A stretch of DNA of 64,000 bases from Desulfofarcimen acetoxidans DSM 771 (GTDB taxonomy: Bacteria > Bacillota > Desulfotomaculia > Desulfotomaculales > Desulfofarciminaceae): the NCBI RefSeq assembly GCF_000024205.1, contig NC_013216.1, forward strand, positions 682,001 through 746,000, read 5' to 3'. Positions 40,542-49,820 of this stretch are shown here, piece by piece. A program made the position numbers and the translations under genes. The notes beneath the pieces are model-generated. The model was not told where the DNA came from. It ran no database searches and worked only from the letters and a program-made list of their open reading frames with translations. Position 1 is the first letter of the stretch. Every line of letters begins with the position of its first letter.

Positions 40542-41305
40542 TTAGAGGTATTTATAGCGGGGCGGCCGGGATGAATGTATTGCAGGAAAAAATGAATGTA
40601 ATGGCAAATAACCTGGCTAATGTTAATACAAACGGTTTTAAAATGGATCAGGCTGTAGTTAAGAGTTTTAATGAGCAGTTAATTAATTTGATCGATACCG
40701 GTAAAGATATTCGTAAGCTTCGCCCTATCGGTAACTTTTGTCATGGTGTGACTGTTGACGAAATTAATACTTATTTTACTCAGGGTGTTTTTCAGCAGAC
40801 AGGTCATGATACCGATTTGGCCTTAGACGGTGAAGGGTTTTTCAGGGTTAGCGGAGCGGAAGGCGATTATTATACCAGAGATGGGGCGTTTTCACTGGAC
40901 AATGAAGGGTATCTTGTTACTTCACGTGGATACACGCTTATGGGACAGAACGGGCCGGTAATGACAGAACCCGGTAAAAATCTTAAAATAGGATCTGACG
41001 GTAAGATATATTTGGACGGCGTGGAGCAGGATACGCTGGATATTAAGAATTTTGATGATCTCCAGAAGTTGAAAAAAGAAGGGGATAATTTTTTCAGGGT
41101 TGAAAATGAGGCTGACGCGGGTGTGTATGATGCAACAAATTTTACCTTGAAGCAGGGTTTTTTAGAAAAGTCTAATGTTGAACTGGTGAATGAGATGACT
41201 GATATAATAGCCGTATCCCGCGCTTATGAAACAAGCCAGAAACTTATGCAGGTGCAGGATGAACTTTTGGGTAAAGCCGTAAACAATATCGGTACGATAA
41301 AATAG
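40538..41305 (+). CDS. flgF: Flagellar rod protein FlgF
   Basis: Rod subunit, 255 aa: MIRGIYSGAAGMNVLQEKMN, NNLANVNTNGFKMDQAV, DGEGFFRVSG and a C-terminal LEKSNVELVNEMTDIIAVS with RAYETSQKLMQ. First of two adjacent FlgF/FlgG-type genes; which of them is FlgF or FlgG follows B. subtilis order (flhO-flhP) and is not certain. Confidence 0.85.
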   Translation: MIRGIYSGAAGMNVLQEKMNVMANNLANVNTNGFKMDQAVVKSFNEQLINLIDTGKDIRKLRPIGNFCHGVTVDEINTYFTQGVFQQTGHDTDLALDGEGFFRVSGAEGDYYTRDGAFSLDNEGYLVTSRGYTLMGQNGPVMTEPGKNLKIGSDGKIYLDGVEQDTLDIKNFDDLQKLKKEGDNFFRVENEADAGVYDATNFTLKQGFLEKSNVELVNEMTDIIAVSRAYETSQKLMQVQDELLGKAVNNIGTIK

Positions 41306-41335
41306 ATTTTAAATAACTGCCAGAGGTGAGTACAT

Positions 41336-42124
41336 ATGATAAAAACCCTGGGGATCGGTGCGTCTGCTTTGAATGCCAATCAAACTTACATAGATTCAGC
41401 GGCTAACAACATAGCCAATGTTAATACAGATGAGTACAAAGCTGAAAGGACAAGATTTACTGATTTATTATATAATTATTATTATCGCGGTACTACTTAT
41501 CCTGCTCCTACAGTTGATGAGAAAGCAACTGAGTCATCGGGAAACGGAGTTCGCATTGGTGAGGTGAAAAAGGTTTTTGAACCCGGAACAATAAAAGAAA
41601 CCTCTAATTCTATGGATTTGGCCATAGACGGTGCCGGTTTCATAAAGGTAATTTCACCGGACGGGGAAGAACTTTTTTCCCGTGGAGGTGTATTGAAGGT
41701 AAATTCGGACGGGGTAATTGAGGATGCGGCCGGAAACATAATTGAGCCGGAAATACAGCTTCCGGAAGGGCTGCAAAATTTCAGCATATCACCCTCTGGA
41801 CAGGTGACTGTAATTAACGGTGCGGGGATGAAAGAGGAAATTGCAAATATTTCTATTTATAACTTTATTAATCCGGCAGGTTTAATCGCGCAAGACAATA
41901 AACTCTATTTACAGACTGAGCAAAGCGGTGAAGCTGCTGAGGGGGCTCCCGGAACTGACGGTTATGGCTCTTTACGTCAGGGTTTTACTGAGATGTCTAA
42001 CGTGGATTTAATTCAGGAAATGGTTAGGCTGATAGAGGCACAGCGGGCTTATGAAATTAATGCACGCTCAATCAAAACTGCCGATGACATGTGGGGTATG
42101 GCCAACAGTTTAAGCAGTAGATAA
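41336..42124 (+). CDS. flgG: Flagellar rod protein FlgG
   Basis: Distal rod-type subunit, 262 aa: NANQTYIDSAANNIANVNTD, LAIDGAGFIKVISPDGEELF, and a C-terminal LRQGFTEMSNVDLIQEMVRL with EAQRAYEINARSIKTAD. AGAGGTGAG before the ATG. Second of the rod pair after flgF. Confidence 0.87.
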   Translation: MIKTLGIGASALNANQTYIDSAANNIANVNTDEYKAERTRFTDLLYNYYYRGTTYPAPTVDEKATESSGNGVRIGEVKKVFEPGTIKETSNSMDLAIDGAGFIKVISPDGEELFSRGGVLKVNSDGVIEDAAGNIIEPEIQLPEGLQNFSISPSGQVTVINGAGMKEEIANISIYNFINPAGLIAQDNKLYLQTEQSGEAAEGAPGTDGYGSLRQGFTEMSNVDLIQEMVRLIEAQRAYEINARSIKTADDMWGMANSLSSR

Positions 42125-42160
42125 TTGACTTTGTGTAGATGTTAAGGAGGGAAAAAGTTT

Positions 42161-42655
42161 CTGGCTAAGGATTATGAAGAATTGCAGGTTGGTATTGCTG
42201 AATATAAAATTACTGCCGGTCCAAATCGCTTGATTACTTTAGGACTCGGTTCATGCGTTGGGGTTTCGATGTATGATCCTGTTTTGAAACTGGGAGGGCT
42301 TCTACATATAATGCTTCCGGACAGCACTCAGTTTAAAGATGTGTCAAAACCTGCTAAATTCGCGGATTTAGGTATACCGCTTTTAATAAGTGATTTAAAA
42401 CGCCGGGGTGGCAATGTATTAAGATTTCAGTCCAAGTTGGTTGGAGGGGCGCAAATGTTCAGTGGGATGGATAAGAAAATAATATTAAATATAGGTGAGC
42501 GTAACTATAAGGCGGCCAGGCAGATATTGAACGACTTAAGGATAAGAATATTAGCCGAAGAACTTGGGGGAAATCGCGGGCGAACCATGATATTCGATAC
42601 TGCTAACGGTGATGTCTTTATCAGGACTTTGGGCGGTGTTAACAGGGTGATATAG
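42161..42655 (+). CDS. cheD: Chemoreceptor glutamine deamidase CheD
   Basis: Deamidates chemoreceptors and, bound to CheC, controls CheY-P dephosphorylation. The catalytic residues are visible: TLGLGSCVGVSMYDP (Cys) and GGLLHIMLPDS (His), with KLVGGAQMF after. The start is unusual. The ribosome site TAAGGAGGG (42142-42150) points to CTG at 42161 (giving MAKDYEELQVGIAEYK); the first standard start in frame is TTG 42182, which is too far from it. About 164 aa from CTG. Confidence 0.9.
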   Translation: MAKDYEELQVGIAEYKITAGPNRLITLGLGSCVGVSMYDPVLKLGGLLHIMLPDSTQFKDVSKPAKFADLGIPLLISDLKRRGGNVLRFQSKLVGGAQMFSGMDKKIILNIGERNYKAARQILNDLRIRILAEELGGNRGRTMIFDTANGDVFIRTLGGVNRVI

Positions 42656-43426
42656 ATGGATTTCAATACTTTTAAAGATAAGATGTATAACAACTTTAGA
42701 TTAGATTTGCACAGCTACAAAGAAAATCAGCTCAAAAGACGTATGGAAAGTCTTTTATCCAGAATGAATATGGGTACCGACTATGAAAAGTTTTATAAAG
42801 CTATAAGCACTGACAGGGAAATGTATATAAAGTTTTTGGACACATTGACTATCAATGTTACTGAGTTTTTTAGGGATACCAATATATTTAAGTCCCTGGA
42901 AACAAAGGTTTTGCCGGAACTGCTGCAGAAGAAAAAACAATTGAAAATATGGAGTGCTGCCTGTTCTAACGGTGCTGAACCGTATTCATTAGCGATACTG
43001 ATGGATGAACTGGTGCCCGGTGTCAAATTCGAACTGGAAGCGACTGATATAGATGATAAAATTCTGAGTCAAGCTATGGCCGGTATTTATACCGCTGAGC
43101 AGGTGCGTAATATCAGTGCAAACAGATTAAATAAATATTTTCGTAAGCAGGCTAATAACTACTATGTCATTGAAAGTATAAAAAATAAAGTGAAATTCAA
43201 AAAACATGATTTATTGCTTGATAAGTACGGTTTTGGTTATAATTTGATCGTTTGCCGTAATGTCACTATATATTTTACCAGAGATGCGCAGAATTTAGTG
43301 AATGAGAAATTCTCCAAGGCTTTAAACCAGGGGGGGTATTTATTTATAGGTGGCAGTGAAATGATTTTTAACTACAAAAGTTATGGCTACGAAAAGTCTC
43401 TTCCCTGTTTCTATAAAAAAACATAA
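42656..43426 (+). CDS. cheR: Chemoreceptor methyltransferase CheR
   Basis: SAM-dependent methylation of receptor glutamates. 256 aa: helical N-domain (YKENQLKRRMESLLSRM), TINVTEFFRD, the SAM-binding core LKIWSAACSNGAEPYSLAIL (the usual GCSTGEE-type motif reads ACSNGAE), ATDIDDKILSQAM, and NLIVCRNVTIYFTRDAQ. The start follows the cheD stop directly. Its opposing enzyme CheB is broken in this window. Confidence 0.94.
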   Translation: MDFNTFKDKMYNNFRLDLHSYKENQLKRRMESLLSRMNMGTDYEKFYKAISTDREMYIKFLDTLTINVTEFFRDTNIFKSLETKVLPELLQKKKQLKIWSAACSNGAEPYSLAILMDELVPGVKFELEATDIDDKILSQAMAGIYTAEQVRNISANRLNKYFRKQANNYYVIESIKNKVKFKKHDLLLDKYGFGYNLIVCRNVTIYFTRDAQNLVNEKFSKALNQGGYLFIGGSEMIFNYKSYGYEKSLPCFYKKT

Positions 43427-43457
43427 AATAACTTGGTATTTGAGAAGGGATGGAAAT

Positions 43458-44081
43458 ATGATTGATTTTCAAAACTATGGCCCGATTCAAATGGATGTTC
43501 TGTCTGAAATAGGGAATATTGGGATTGGCAATGCAGCTACTTCTCTTTCCAAGCTTGTAAATGATCGGATAGATATGACAGTGCCAAAGGCATGTTTTTT
43601 ACCCTATGAGGAAATTATTGCTCTGGTTGGGGGACCTGAAGAAATTGTCGGCTGTATAGTCCTTCGCTTGGAAGGAGACGTGCCGGGAACAATTATATAT
43701 ATTTTCCACCAGGAGAGTATGTTTTCTTTAGTAGATATGTTGTTGGGTCTTGAACTGGGAACAACTAATGAATTGGATGAAATGGCTGAGTCCGTGGTCA
43801 TGGAAATCGGCAATATATTAACCGGTTCCTTTATCAGTGCTATTAGTATGATGTCTCAGTTGCATATGGTGACCACCGTTCCTCTGTTTGCCTATGATAT
43901 GCTGGCAGCCGTGTTGATGACAAGCTTAATTGACACGGGTTATATTGAGGATCAAGTTTTGTTGATAGAAACTAAATTGTCGCAGAAGGATAAGGAGATA
44001 AAAGGAAACTTTTTTTTATTCACTGATCCGGGAGCGCTGGAAAAAGTTTTTATGTCCCTGGGAATAAGCATGGAAATATAA
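43458..44081 (+). CDS. cheC: CheY-P phosphatase CheC
   Basis: 207 aa, CheC/FliY phosphatase family. Both active-site motifs are present: DVLSEIGNIGIGNAATSLS (first E-I-G-N) and AESVVMEIGNILTGSF (second E-I-G-N). Works with CheD. ATG 43458 follows AGAAGGGAT; the open frame begins inside cheR without a ribosome site. Confidence 0.93.
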   Translation: MIDFQNYGPIQMDVLSEIGNIGIGNAATSLSKLVNDRIDMTVPKACFLPYEEIIALVGGPEEIVGCIVLRLEGDVPGTIIYIFHQESMFSLVDMLLGLELGTTNELDEMAESVVMEIGNILTGSFISAISMMSQLHMVTTVPLFAYDMLAAVLMTSLIDTGYIEDQVLLIETKLSQKDKEIKGNFFLFTDPGALEKVFMSLGISMEI

Positions 44082-44111
44082 TAAGATATAAATAGGTGGG
44101 AGGGAAGAATC

Positions 44112-44477
44112 TTGACAAAACGGATTCTTATTGTAGATGATGCCGCTTTTATGCGGATGATGATAAAGAACATTGTTGTTAAACACGGTTATGAGGTAGT
44201 AGGGGAAGCTGAGAACGGCTTACAGGCGATTCAACTGTATAAAGAGGTTTCGCCTGATCTTGTGACAATGGACATCACTATGCCGGAAATGGACGGCATA
44301 CAAGGGGTTAAAGAAATTCGCAAAATAGATCCAAATGCCAATATAATTGTTTGCAGTGCCATGGGGCAACAGGCCATGGTTTTAGAAGCCATTCAATCCG
44401 GTGCAAAAGACTTTGTAGTCAAACCTTTCCAACAAGACCGAATTATTCAGGCTATTGAACGAGTACTTGGTAGGTAA
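44112..44477 (+). CDS. cheY: Chemotaxis response regulator CheY
   Basis: 121-residue single receiver domain. D9-D10 acidic pair, phospho-acceptor D54 (VTMDITMPEMDG), switch Ser in VCSAMGQQ and conserved Lys in DFVVKPF. TTG start after GGTGGGAGGG. It lies between cheC and fliM as in Bacillus; the nearby FliM and FliY N-termini carry CheY-binding peptides. Confidence 0.95.
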   Translation: MTKRILIVDDAAFMRMMIKNIVVKHGYEVVGEAENGLQAIQLYKEVSPDLVTMDITMPEMDGIQGVKEIRKIDPNANIIVCSAMGQQAMVLEAIQSGAKDFVVKPFQQDRIIQAIERVLGR

Positions 44478-44510
44478 CGGTAATTATGACTTAGGAAAGG
44501 CGGGCATAAT

Positions 44511-45515
44511 TTGTCTGATGTTTTATCACAAAAGGAGATTGACAGGTTATTAGATGGTCTGAAATCCGGAATAATAAAAGCGGAAGATCTAAAAGAAGCA
44601 GAAATACAGGAACTGCGGATGAGATATAAGAGCTATGATTTCAGACGTCCAAATAAGTTTTCCGAAAATCAGTTAAGAACTCTTCAGATGCTGCATGAGG
44701 GATATGGCCGCCTGTTGTCGAGCTATTTAACAGGTTATTTAAGAGCCAGCATAGTAGTACGTGTAATTTCGGTGGATCAATTTACCTTTGATGACTTTGT
44801 CGGCTCGGTGCCCAGCCCTACTCTTTTGACAGTTTTTTCATTACCGCCGCTTACGGGTCCGGCAGTTTTAGAGACAAATCCGCAATTCCTTTTTCCCATT
44901 ATTGATTTGTTGTTTGGCGGAACCGGGAAAATGTCAGACCGGGTACGTGAGTTAACTGATATTGAACTGTCAGTAATAAAAAAACTGATTCCTAAATTGC
45001 TGGAACAGCTTGTTCTCGCATGGCAAGATCTTTATGAAGTAACTGCCGAGCTGCAAAGTATAGAAACTAATCCTCGTTTGATGCAGGTAATGAACCCGGG
45101 TGAGATAATAGCCTTGTTAACTTTTAGCACGGTTATCGGCGGTACATCCAGGGGCTTGATTAATCTTTGCTTGCCTTATTTAATGCTGGAACCTGTTTTG
45201 TCTAAATTGTCCATACATTACCGCAATACCAGGAAGGATATGGCTAAAGAGGATGACCTGCGTCGGCTGGAATACTGGATGGGACAGGCTGAATTAACAC
45301 TAACCGCTGTTGCCGGAGAAACTAAAATATCCGTGCGGGATTTCTTACAACTTCAGGAAGGTGATGTGTTGACACTGGACAGGCGCATTGACGAGGATGT
45401 AGACCTTTTTTTAGAGGAAAAATTAAAATACAAGGTGCAGCCCGGTACAATGGGGCGTTTTATGGCAGTTCAAATTACCTCCTTGACTGAAGGAGGAGTG
45501 GCTATTGAGCAATAA
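44511..45515 (+). CDS. fliM: Flagellar motor switch protein FliM
   Basis: C-ring protein bound by CheY-P. 334 aa: N-terminal CheY-binding peptide LSQKEIDRLLDGL, CheC-like middle domain (without the phosphatase motifs; FSENQLRTLQMLHEGYGRLL, VDQFTFDDFVGSVPSPT, LETNPQFLFPIIDLLFGG), and a C-terminal SpoA domain. TTG start. Overlaps fliY by 11 bases. Confidence 0.95.
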   Translation: MSDVLSQKEIDRLLDGLKSGIIKAEDLKEAEIQELRMRYKSYDFRRPNKFSENQLRTLQMLHEGYGRLLSSYLTGYLRASIVVRVISVDQFTFDDFVGSVPSPTLLTVFSLPPLTGPAVLETNPQFLFPIIDLLFGGTGKMSDRVRELTDIELSVIKKLIPKLLEQLVLAWQDLYEVTAELQSIETNPRLMQVMNPGEIIALLTFSTVIGGTSRGLINLCLPYLMLEPVLSKLSIHYRNTRKDMAKEDDLRRLEYWMGQAELTLTAVAGETKISVRDFLQLQEGDVLTLDRRIDEDVDLFLEEKLKYKVQPGTMGRFMAVQITSLTEGGVAIEQ

Positions 45516-47223
45516 TGGAGGCAAACTGTTAAGTCAGGAAGAAATAGATGCGCTTCTAAGCAGTTCCGGTCAGACTGAACCTGTCATTGTTGAAGAACAG
45601 GTGCTAAGATCCGATGAAATAGATGCCCTTGGTGAAGTATCTAATATTTCTATGGGCACATCTTCAACAACACTTTCTTCCTTGTTAAACCAGCAGGTGC
45701 AAATATCCGGTGCCAGTATAAGTATTATGTCTGAAGAGGAGTTTATGTCTTCTTACAGAGCTTCTTATATGGCCGTTAGAGTTCAGTTTGTCAAAGGCCT
45801 GAGCGGCTTTAACCTCTGGCTTGTGAAATTGCACGATGCCTTGGTAATGGCTAATTTGATGATGGGAGTAGAAGGAACTCCCGTGACTGGTGAAATAAAC
45901 GAGCTGGAAATCAGTGCCGCATCAGAAGCAATGAACCAGATGATTTCTACGTCGGTAACCGGTTTGGCAGGCATGTTCAACCGAACGATTGATATTTCCC
46001 CGCCTCAAACAAGGATTATTAATGAAGGGGATACTCTGGAAGAATTGGTTGTTGAAGGGCCTTTTGTAGTATTGTTTTTTAAAATGACAGTGGGCGATAT
46101 GTTAGACACGGAGATTATACAGATAATATCAGTGGAAACCGCCAAGGAAGCAGTATCGTCATTGATGAACGCAATGGATGTTTCTGCCGGTGTCTCTTTG
46201 GAGAATATTCTCGAATCGCAGGAGAAGGACGCTTTAGGTGAGGTTGGTAATATATCTACCGGATCTGCTTCAACGACCCTTTCAGCACTGTTAAATCAAC
46301 GAGTGCAAATTACCAGTCCACGTATTTCTATACTTACTGAGACGGAGCTTTTGTCGTCTTTTGAGCTTCCGTTTATGACGGTTAAGGTTCAGTACACAGA
46401 GGGAATTATTGGATTTAATCTTTGGGTTGTGACATTGCGTGACGCTTTGATCATAGCTGACTTAATGATGGGTGGGGAAGGTATCCCGGCTTCAAATGAG
46501 ATAACCGAACTGGAAATCAGTGCTGCGTCAGAAGCGATGAACCAGATGATCGGAACCGCTGCAACCAGTTTGGCTGCCATCTTCAACCGGATCATAAATA
46601 TTTCTCCTCCCGAAACCCATATTATAAGAGCAAGAGAAAATCTGGGAGAAATTATTGACACACATCCTTTAGTGGTTATTTCTTTTCGCATGATTGTCGG
46701 TGATGTTATGGATACTGAGATTATGCAGATTATGTCGGTAGAAACCGCCAAGTATGAGGTAGGATTGCTGTTGAGCGGTTTGGAGCCTGCCGCACCTGAA
46801 ATGGCTGTTAGAGTTGAAGAACCCGTACCGTCTACTGAACCGGTTACTAATAAGCCGCCTGAAAATTTGTCGCCAATGGCTGCCGGCGGGCAAAATCAGA
46901 CCGGTTATCAGTCCGTGCCGGAAGAACGTGTTTCTCAAACGCCGGCTGATGTCAATTGGGATAAGATCAATCTTATACTTGATGTTCCTCTAAATGTTAC
47001 TGTGGTGCTCGGTAAAACAAAGAAACCGATTAAGGATGTGCTCGGTCTTACTCCCGGTTCCGTGGTGGAATTGGGCGCGCTGGTGGAAGAACCGGTTGAG
47101 GTTTTAGTTAACGGTACTCTGGTAGCCAGAGGGGAAGTTGTCGTTGTTAATGAGAATTTTGGCGTGCGGATAACCAATGTGATAACTCCGCAGGAAAGAA
47201 TACAATACCTTATAGGACATTAA
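45505..47223 (+). CDS. fliY: Switch phosphatase FliY with two CheC domains
   Basis: C-ring CheY-P phosphatase. A usual FliY (~380 aa) has a CheY-binding peptide, one CheC domain and a FliN domain; this one is 572 aa with two CheC domains in tandem. N-terminal peptide LLSQEEIDALLSS. Domain 1 (~36-225) has E44-V-S-N47 and E141-A-M-N144; domain 2 (~237-430) has E246-V-G-N249 and E343-A-M-N346. The repeats align closely (NISMGTSSTTLSSLLNQ with NISTGSASTTLSALLNQ). A Pro-rich linker leads to the SpoA/FliN domain (~485-570). All four motifs look intact. Last gene before a terminator. Confidence 0.93.
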   Translation: MSNNGGKLLSQEEIDALLSSSGQTEPVIVEEQVLRSDEIDALGEVSNISMGTSSTTLSSLLNQQVQISGASISIMSEEEFMSSYRASYMAVRVQFVKGLSGFNLWLVKLHDALVMANLMMGVEGTPVTGEINELEISAASEAMNQMISTSVTGLAGMFNRTIDISPPQTRIINEGDTLEELVVEGPFVVLFFKMTVGDMLDTEIIQIISVETAKEAVSSLMNAMDVSAGVSLENILESQEKDALGEVGNISTGSASTTLSALLNQRVQITSPRISILTETELLSSFELPFMTVKVQYTEGIIGFNLWVVTLRDALIIADLMMGGEGIPASNEITELEISAASEAMNQMIGTAATSLAAIFNRIINISPPETHIIRARENLGEIIDTHPLVVISFRMIVGDVMDTEIMQIMSVETAKYEVGLLLSGLEPAAPEMAVRVEEPVPSTEPVTNKPPENLSPMAAGGQNQTGYQSVPEERVSQTPADVNWDKINLILDVPLNVTVVLGKTKKPIKDVLGLTPGSVVELGALVEEPVEVLVNGTLVARGEVVVVNENFGVRITNVITPQERIQYLIGH

Positions 47224-47256
47224 AGGCACCTACATGGACAAGTAAGGTGCCTTTAA
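47222..47256. terminator. Terminator of flagellar operon
   Basis: A 10-bp stem AAAGGCACCT/AGGTGCCTTT with a 13-base loop between the convergent fliY and DUF1015 genes. A on one side and T on the other suit bidirectional use. Confidence 0.8.
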
Positions 47257-47259
47257 TGA

Positions 47260-48636
47260 TTACAATTTATTTATTACCAATCCTGTGATCAGCTTGGGAT
47301 AAAAAAAGGTGGATTTCTGGGGCATCTTTTCACCGTTGGAAGCTACTGCCGTTACTTCTTCAACTCTGGTGGGATTCATGAAAAAGGCCAGCTGGTATTC
47401 TCCTTTGTCTACTTTTTCCAGTGCTCCTGCCTCTTCTCTGGTATAGGTGAGATTTGCTTCATTGGCCCTCTGTTCTCCTCCTATACCCAGATAATTTTCC
47501 ATAATCAGGGAGTGTAGGACTGAAACATCCAATCCCCGCCAGTCGGAAGACTTGTCGCCGGGCATATAATCGGACAGATTAGTGGTTTCTTTTAAAATAA
47601 TGATATACAGGCTCTGGCCTGTGTATAAGCCAAAAGCATGTTTGTGTTGGGACTGATCCATTTCCCCCAGTTGAGCCATACGCTCTAAGAACTGAGAAAA
47701 ATTGCTTTTATCCTGGTTTAAACAGAATTCCTCCAGGTCAAAGTTTTGCGTAATTTTCTTTAAAAAGTTTTCCAGGTCAAAAGAGTCTATATTTTTTACC
47801 AGACGATGGGTGGGAAATACCACCAATCCCGGATCGTAAAGGTTAACCAGTGTCATCATAATATAGTTGTAGGGGGCTGCCGGGTATTCATCGTTTATAG
47901 GTTCCTGCAGTTTATTGTCAGGTGTGCCGGAAATTGATTCATCCTCATTTCTTCGCTCGTTGCGGTAGTTTAAGGATGTTTCATAACGGTGGTGACCGTC
48001 AGCAATGAATATACGCTGCTCGCTCATGGCTTCCTGCACTTTTTGTACTGTGTCTGTGTCTGAAATTACCCACAGGCGATGCATTAGTCCTGACTCGTCA
48101 GTGAAATCTACATCTGCCGGCCTGTTTTTGGCTGTTTTTAACAGGCTGTCGACTTTCATGCTGCTGTCGGCGAAAAGACCAAAGATGGGGCTGAAATTAG
48201 CCCGGCAGGCGTGCATGAGAGCCAGACGGTCTGCTTTGTGCTTTGGCAGTGTTTCTTCATGGGGAAGTACTACTCCGTTTGCATATGGTTCTATCTTTAC
48301 GCCGGCGATAAAGCCTGTTCGCACTTTCTTTTCACCTGCTGCGGTAAATTCCTGTTCGTAAAGGTACAGCGACGGTTTCTCTTCAGGCACGAGTATTTTT
48401 TCTTGAAGCCATTCTGTAAAATCTTTGGCCGCTCTGGTATAACGGTTATTGAAGTTGTTGTCTTGTGGGTATTTTTTCCCATATTCCAGGCGAATGACGT
48501 TGTAGGGGTTGATCCTGTAGTAGCTGTCCTGTGCCTTTTCATCGATGACATCATAAGGCGGTGTTACCAGTGAGTTCATACTGCCTGCCAGGCTTTGATT
48601 ATAGCGTAATCCTTTAATGGGGATTATGGTGGCCAA
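47260..48636 (-). CDS. DUF1015 family protein
   Basis: 458 aa, soluble, family of unknown function. Recognised by IIPIKGLRYNQSLAGSM, LVTPPYDVIDEKAQDSYYRI, NPYNVIRLEYGK, the central FIADGHHRYETSLNYRNER and MMTLVNLYDPGLVVFPTHRL. These blocks are conserved in DUF1015; the DGHHRY segment looks like an active or binding site. GGAGGATACC precedes the ATG. No operon partner is evident. Confidence 0.85.
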   Translation of the reverse strand: MATIIPIKGLRYNQSLAGSMNSLVTPPYDVIDEKAQDSYYRINPYNVIRLEYGKKYPQDNNFNNRYTRAAKDFTEWLQEKILVPEEKPSLYLYEQEFTAAGEKKVRTGFIAGVKIEPYANGVVLPHEETLPKHKADRLALMHACRANFSPIFGLFADSSMKVDSLLKTAKNRPADVDFTDESGLMHRLWVISDTDTVQKVQEAMSEQRIFIADGHHRYETSLNYRNERRNEDESISGTPDNKLQEPINDEYPAAPYNYIMMTLVNLYDPGLVVFPTHRLVKNIDSFDLENFLKKITQNFDLEEFCLNQDKSNFSQFLERMAQLGEMDQSQHKHAFGLYTGQSLYIIILKETTNLSDYMPGDKSSDWRGLDVSVLHSLIMENYLGIGGEQRANEANLTYTREEAGALEKVDKGEYQLAFFMNPTRVEEVTAVASNGEKMPQKSTFFYPKLITGLVINKL

Positions 48637-48747
48637 TAAGGTATCCTCCTTTAATTCTATCTATTTATTGTGCTAGGAAAATTCTATTATATAATGAGGG
48701 GAATTACAACTTTGTTTGCAAATAATCAGGGATAGGATTGTAGAAAT

Positions 48748-49152
48748 TTAGCCTGAAGCTATCTGCAAAAATTCAGGAGCCCTCAATATTTGTATTCCTT
48801 TATACTCATGCAATTGTAAAAGATGCTTATCACCGGAAATAATATAATTTGATTTTCCTTCAATGGCACATTCAATAATTTTGTTATCATCCGGGTCTGC
48901 CGAAATAACATTAATTTTGTTTGTGGGACTTGCAAAAACAATATGGGGCAATAATCTTCCTACGAAACCATCGGTTTCCTGATCTGTAAAGCCAAGTTTG
49001 GGGTATTTGACAACCCTGTAAAACTCACTCAGAATTTGTGCAGAAAGGCACAGTTCCAGGGTGGATTCCAATACCATCTTGATAATGGCTGCTTCCGCAC
49101 CGTTCCATCCCAGGGCTGAAATAAGGACATTGGTATCAACTGTTATCCTCAT
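48748..49152 (-). CDS. PIN-domain toxin
   Basis: 134-residue PIN-family ribonuclease-type toxin. N-terminal MRITVDTNVLISALGW gives the first catalytic Asp; SADPDDNKIIECAIEGKSNYIISGDKHLL gives the others. The ATG overlaps the stop of the upstream antitoxin (ATGA). This is the standard antitoxin-toxin pair layout; the toxin would cleave RNA when free. Confidence 0.88.
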   Translation of the reverse strand: MRITVDTNVLISALGWNGAEAAIIKMVLESTLELCLSAQILSEFYRVVKYPKLGFTDQETDGFVGRLLPHIVFASPTNKINVISADPDDNKIIECAIEGKSNYIISGDKHLLQLHEYKGIQILRAPEFLQIASG

Positions 49153-49412
49153 TTTTTGCTTTCTCCCCGTGCCCACTTTATCGCTTCCTCAACATCATCA
49201 GAGGTTATTCCTTCCCTCTCAAATCTTTCCCTAATCGGTCTCGCAAAATTATCGAAATCATTGGGAGGCATCATCTTCTTAATTTCCACTCGAGGCCCTT
49301 TTTTTTCAAAAAGGATGTAATCCCCTTCTTTAACATTAAGTGCTTTCCTTAGTTCCAGGGGAACTGTTATCTGCCCTTTAGTGGTTATTCTAGCAATGTA
49401 AAATTGATCCAT
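49149..49412 (-). CDS. AbrB/MazE-type antitoxin
   Basis: 87-residue DNA-binding antitoxin paired with the PIN toxin. SpoVT/AbrB N-terminal fold: YIARITTKGQITVPLELRKA and LNVKEGDYILFEKKGPRVEI; the C-terminal helix (DVEEAIKWARGESKK) would bind the toxin. The start at 49412 follows AGAGGTG; the frame opens three codons earlier. Unlike the truncated MazE-like ORFs at 15-19 kb, this one has the DNA-binding half. Confidence 0.87.
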   Translation of the reverse strand: MDQFYIARITTKGQITVPLELRKALNVKEGDYILFEKKGPRVEIKKMMPPNDFDNFARPIRERFEREGITSDDVEEAIKWARGESKK

Positions 49413-49496
49413 AATAAACACCTCTGCGGTAATAATATCTTACTTTATACTATAATATCTCTAATCTTACATGTCAAACACTGCCTTAATCCTAAT

Positions 49497-49820
49497 TTAA
49501 TTCTTTTTTATAGGTGTCCAACGGTTTTTGTCCCTTTGCCTGTATTTGTTCATCATGTTGATGAAGGCTTCCTCTATATCAATGTTTAGAGAGTTGGCGT
49601 AGCAAATTATAATGAACAGTATATCTGCCAGTTCACTGGCCAGATCACCTGGTTGTTCTTCCGGTTTCTTAGGCTTTTGACCATAACGGTGGTTTACTTC
49701 TCTGGCCAGTTCACCTACTTCTTCTGTTAACCGGGCCAGCATGGACAAGGGATGCCAGTAGCCTTCTTCGAATTGGCTGATCCAGCCGTCCACTTCCTTT
49801 TGCATATCTTTAATATCCAC
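49497..49820 (-). CDS. MazG-like nucleotide pyrophosphohydrolase
   Basis: 107 aa. The MazG fold metal-binding motif is present: ARLTEEVGELAREVN (ExxE) and SELADILFIIICYANSLNID (ExxD). Would hydrolyse (d)NTPs to NMP and PPi. The GTG start at 49820 follows GGGAGGTC; the frame extends upstream without a ribosome site. Single gene, no operon. Confidence 0.85.
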   Translation of the reverse strand: MDIKDMQKEVDGWISQFEEGYWHPLSMLARLTEEVGELAREVNHRYGQKPKKPEEQPGDLASELADILFIIICYANSLNIDIEEAFINMMNKYRQRDKNRWTPIKKN

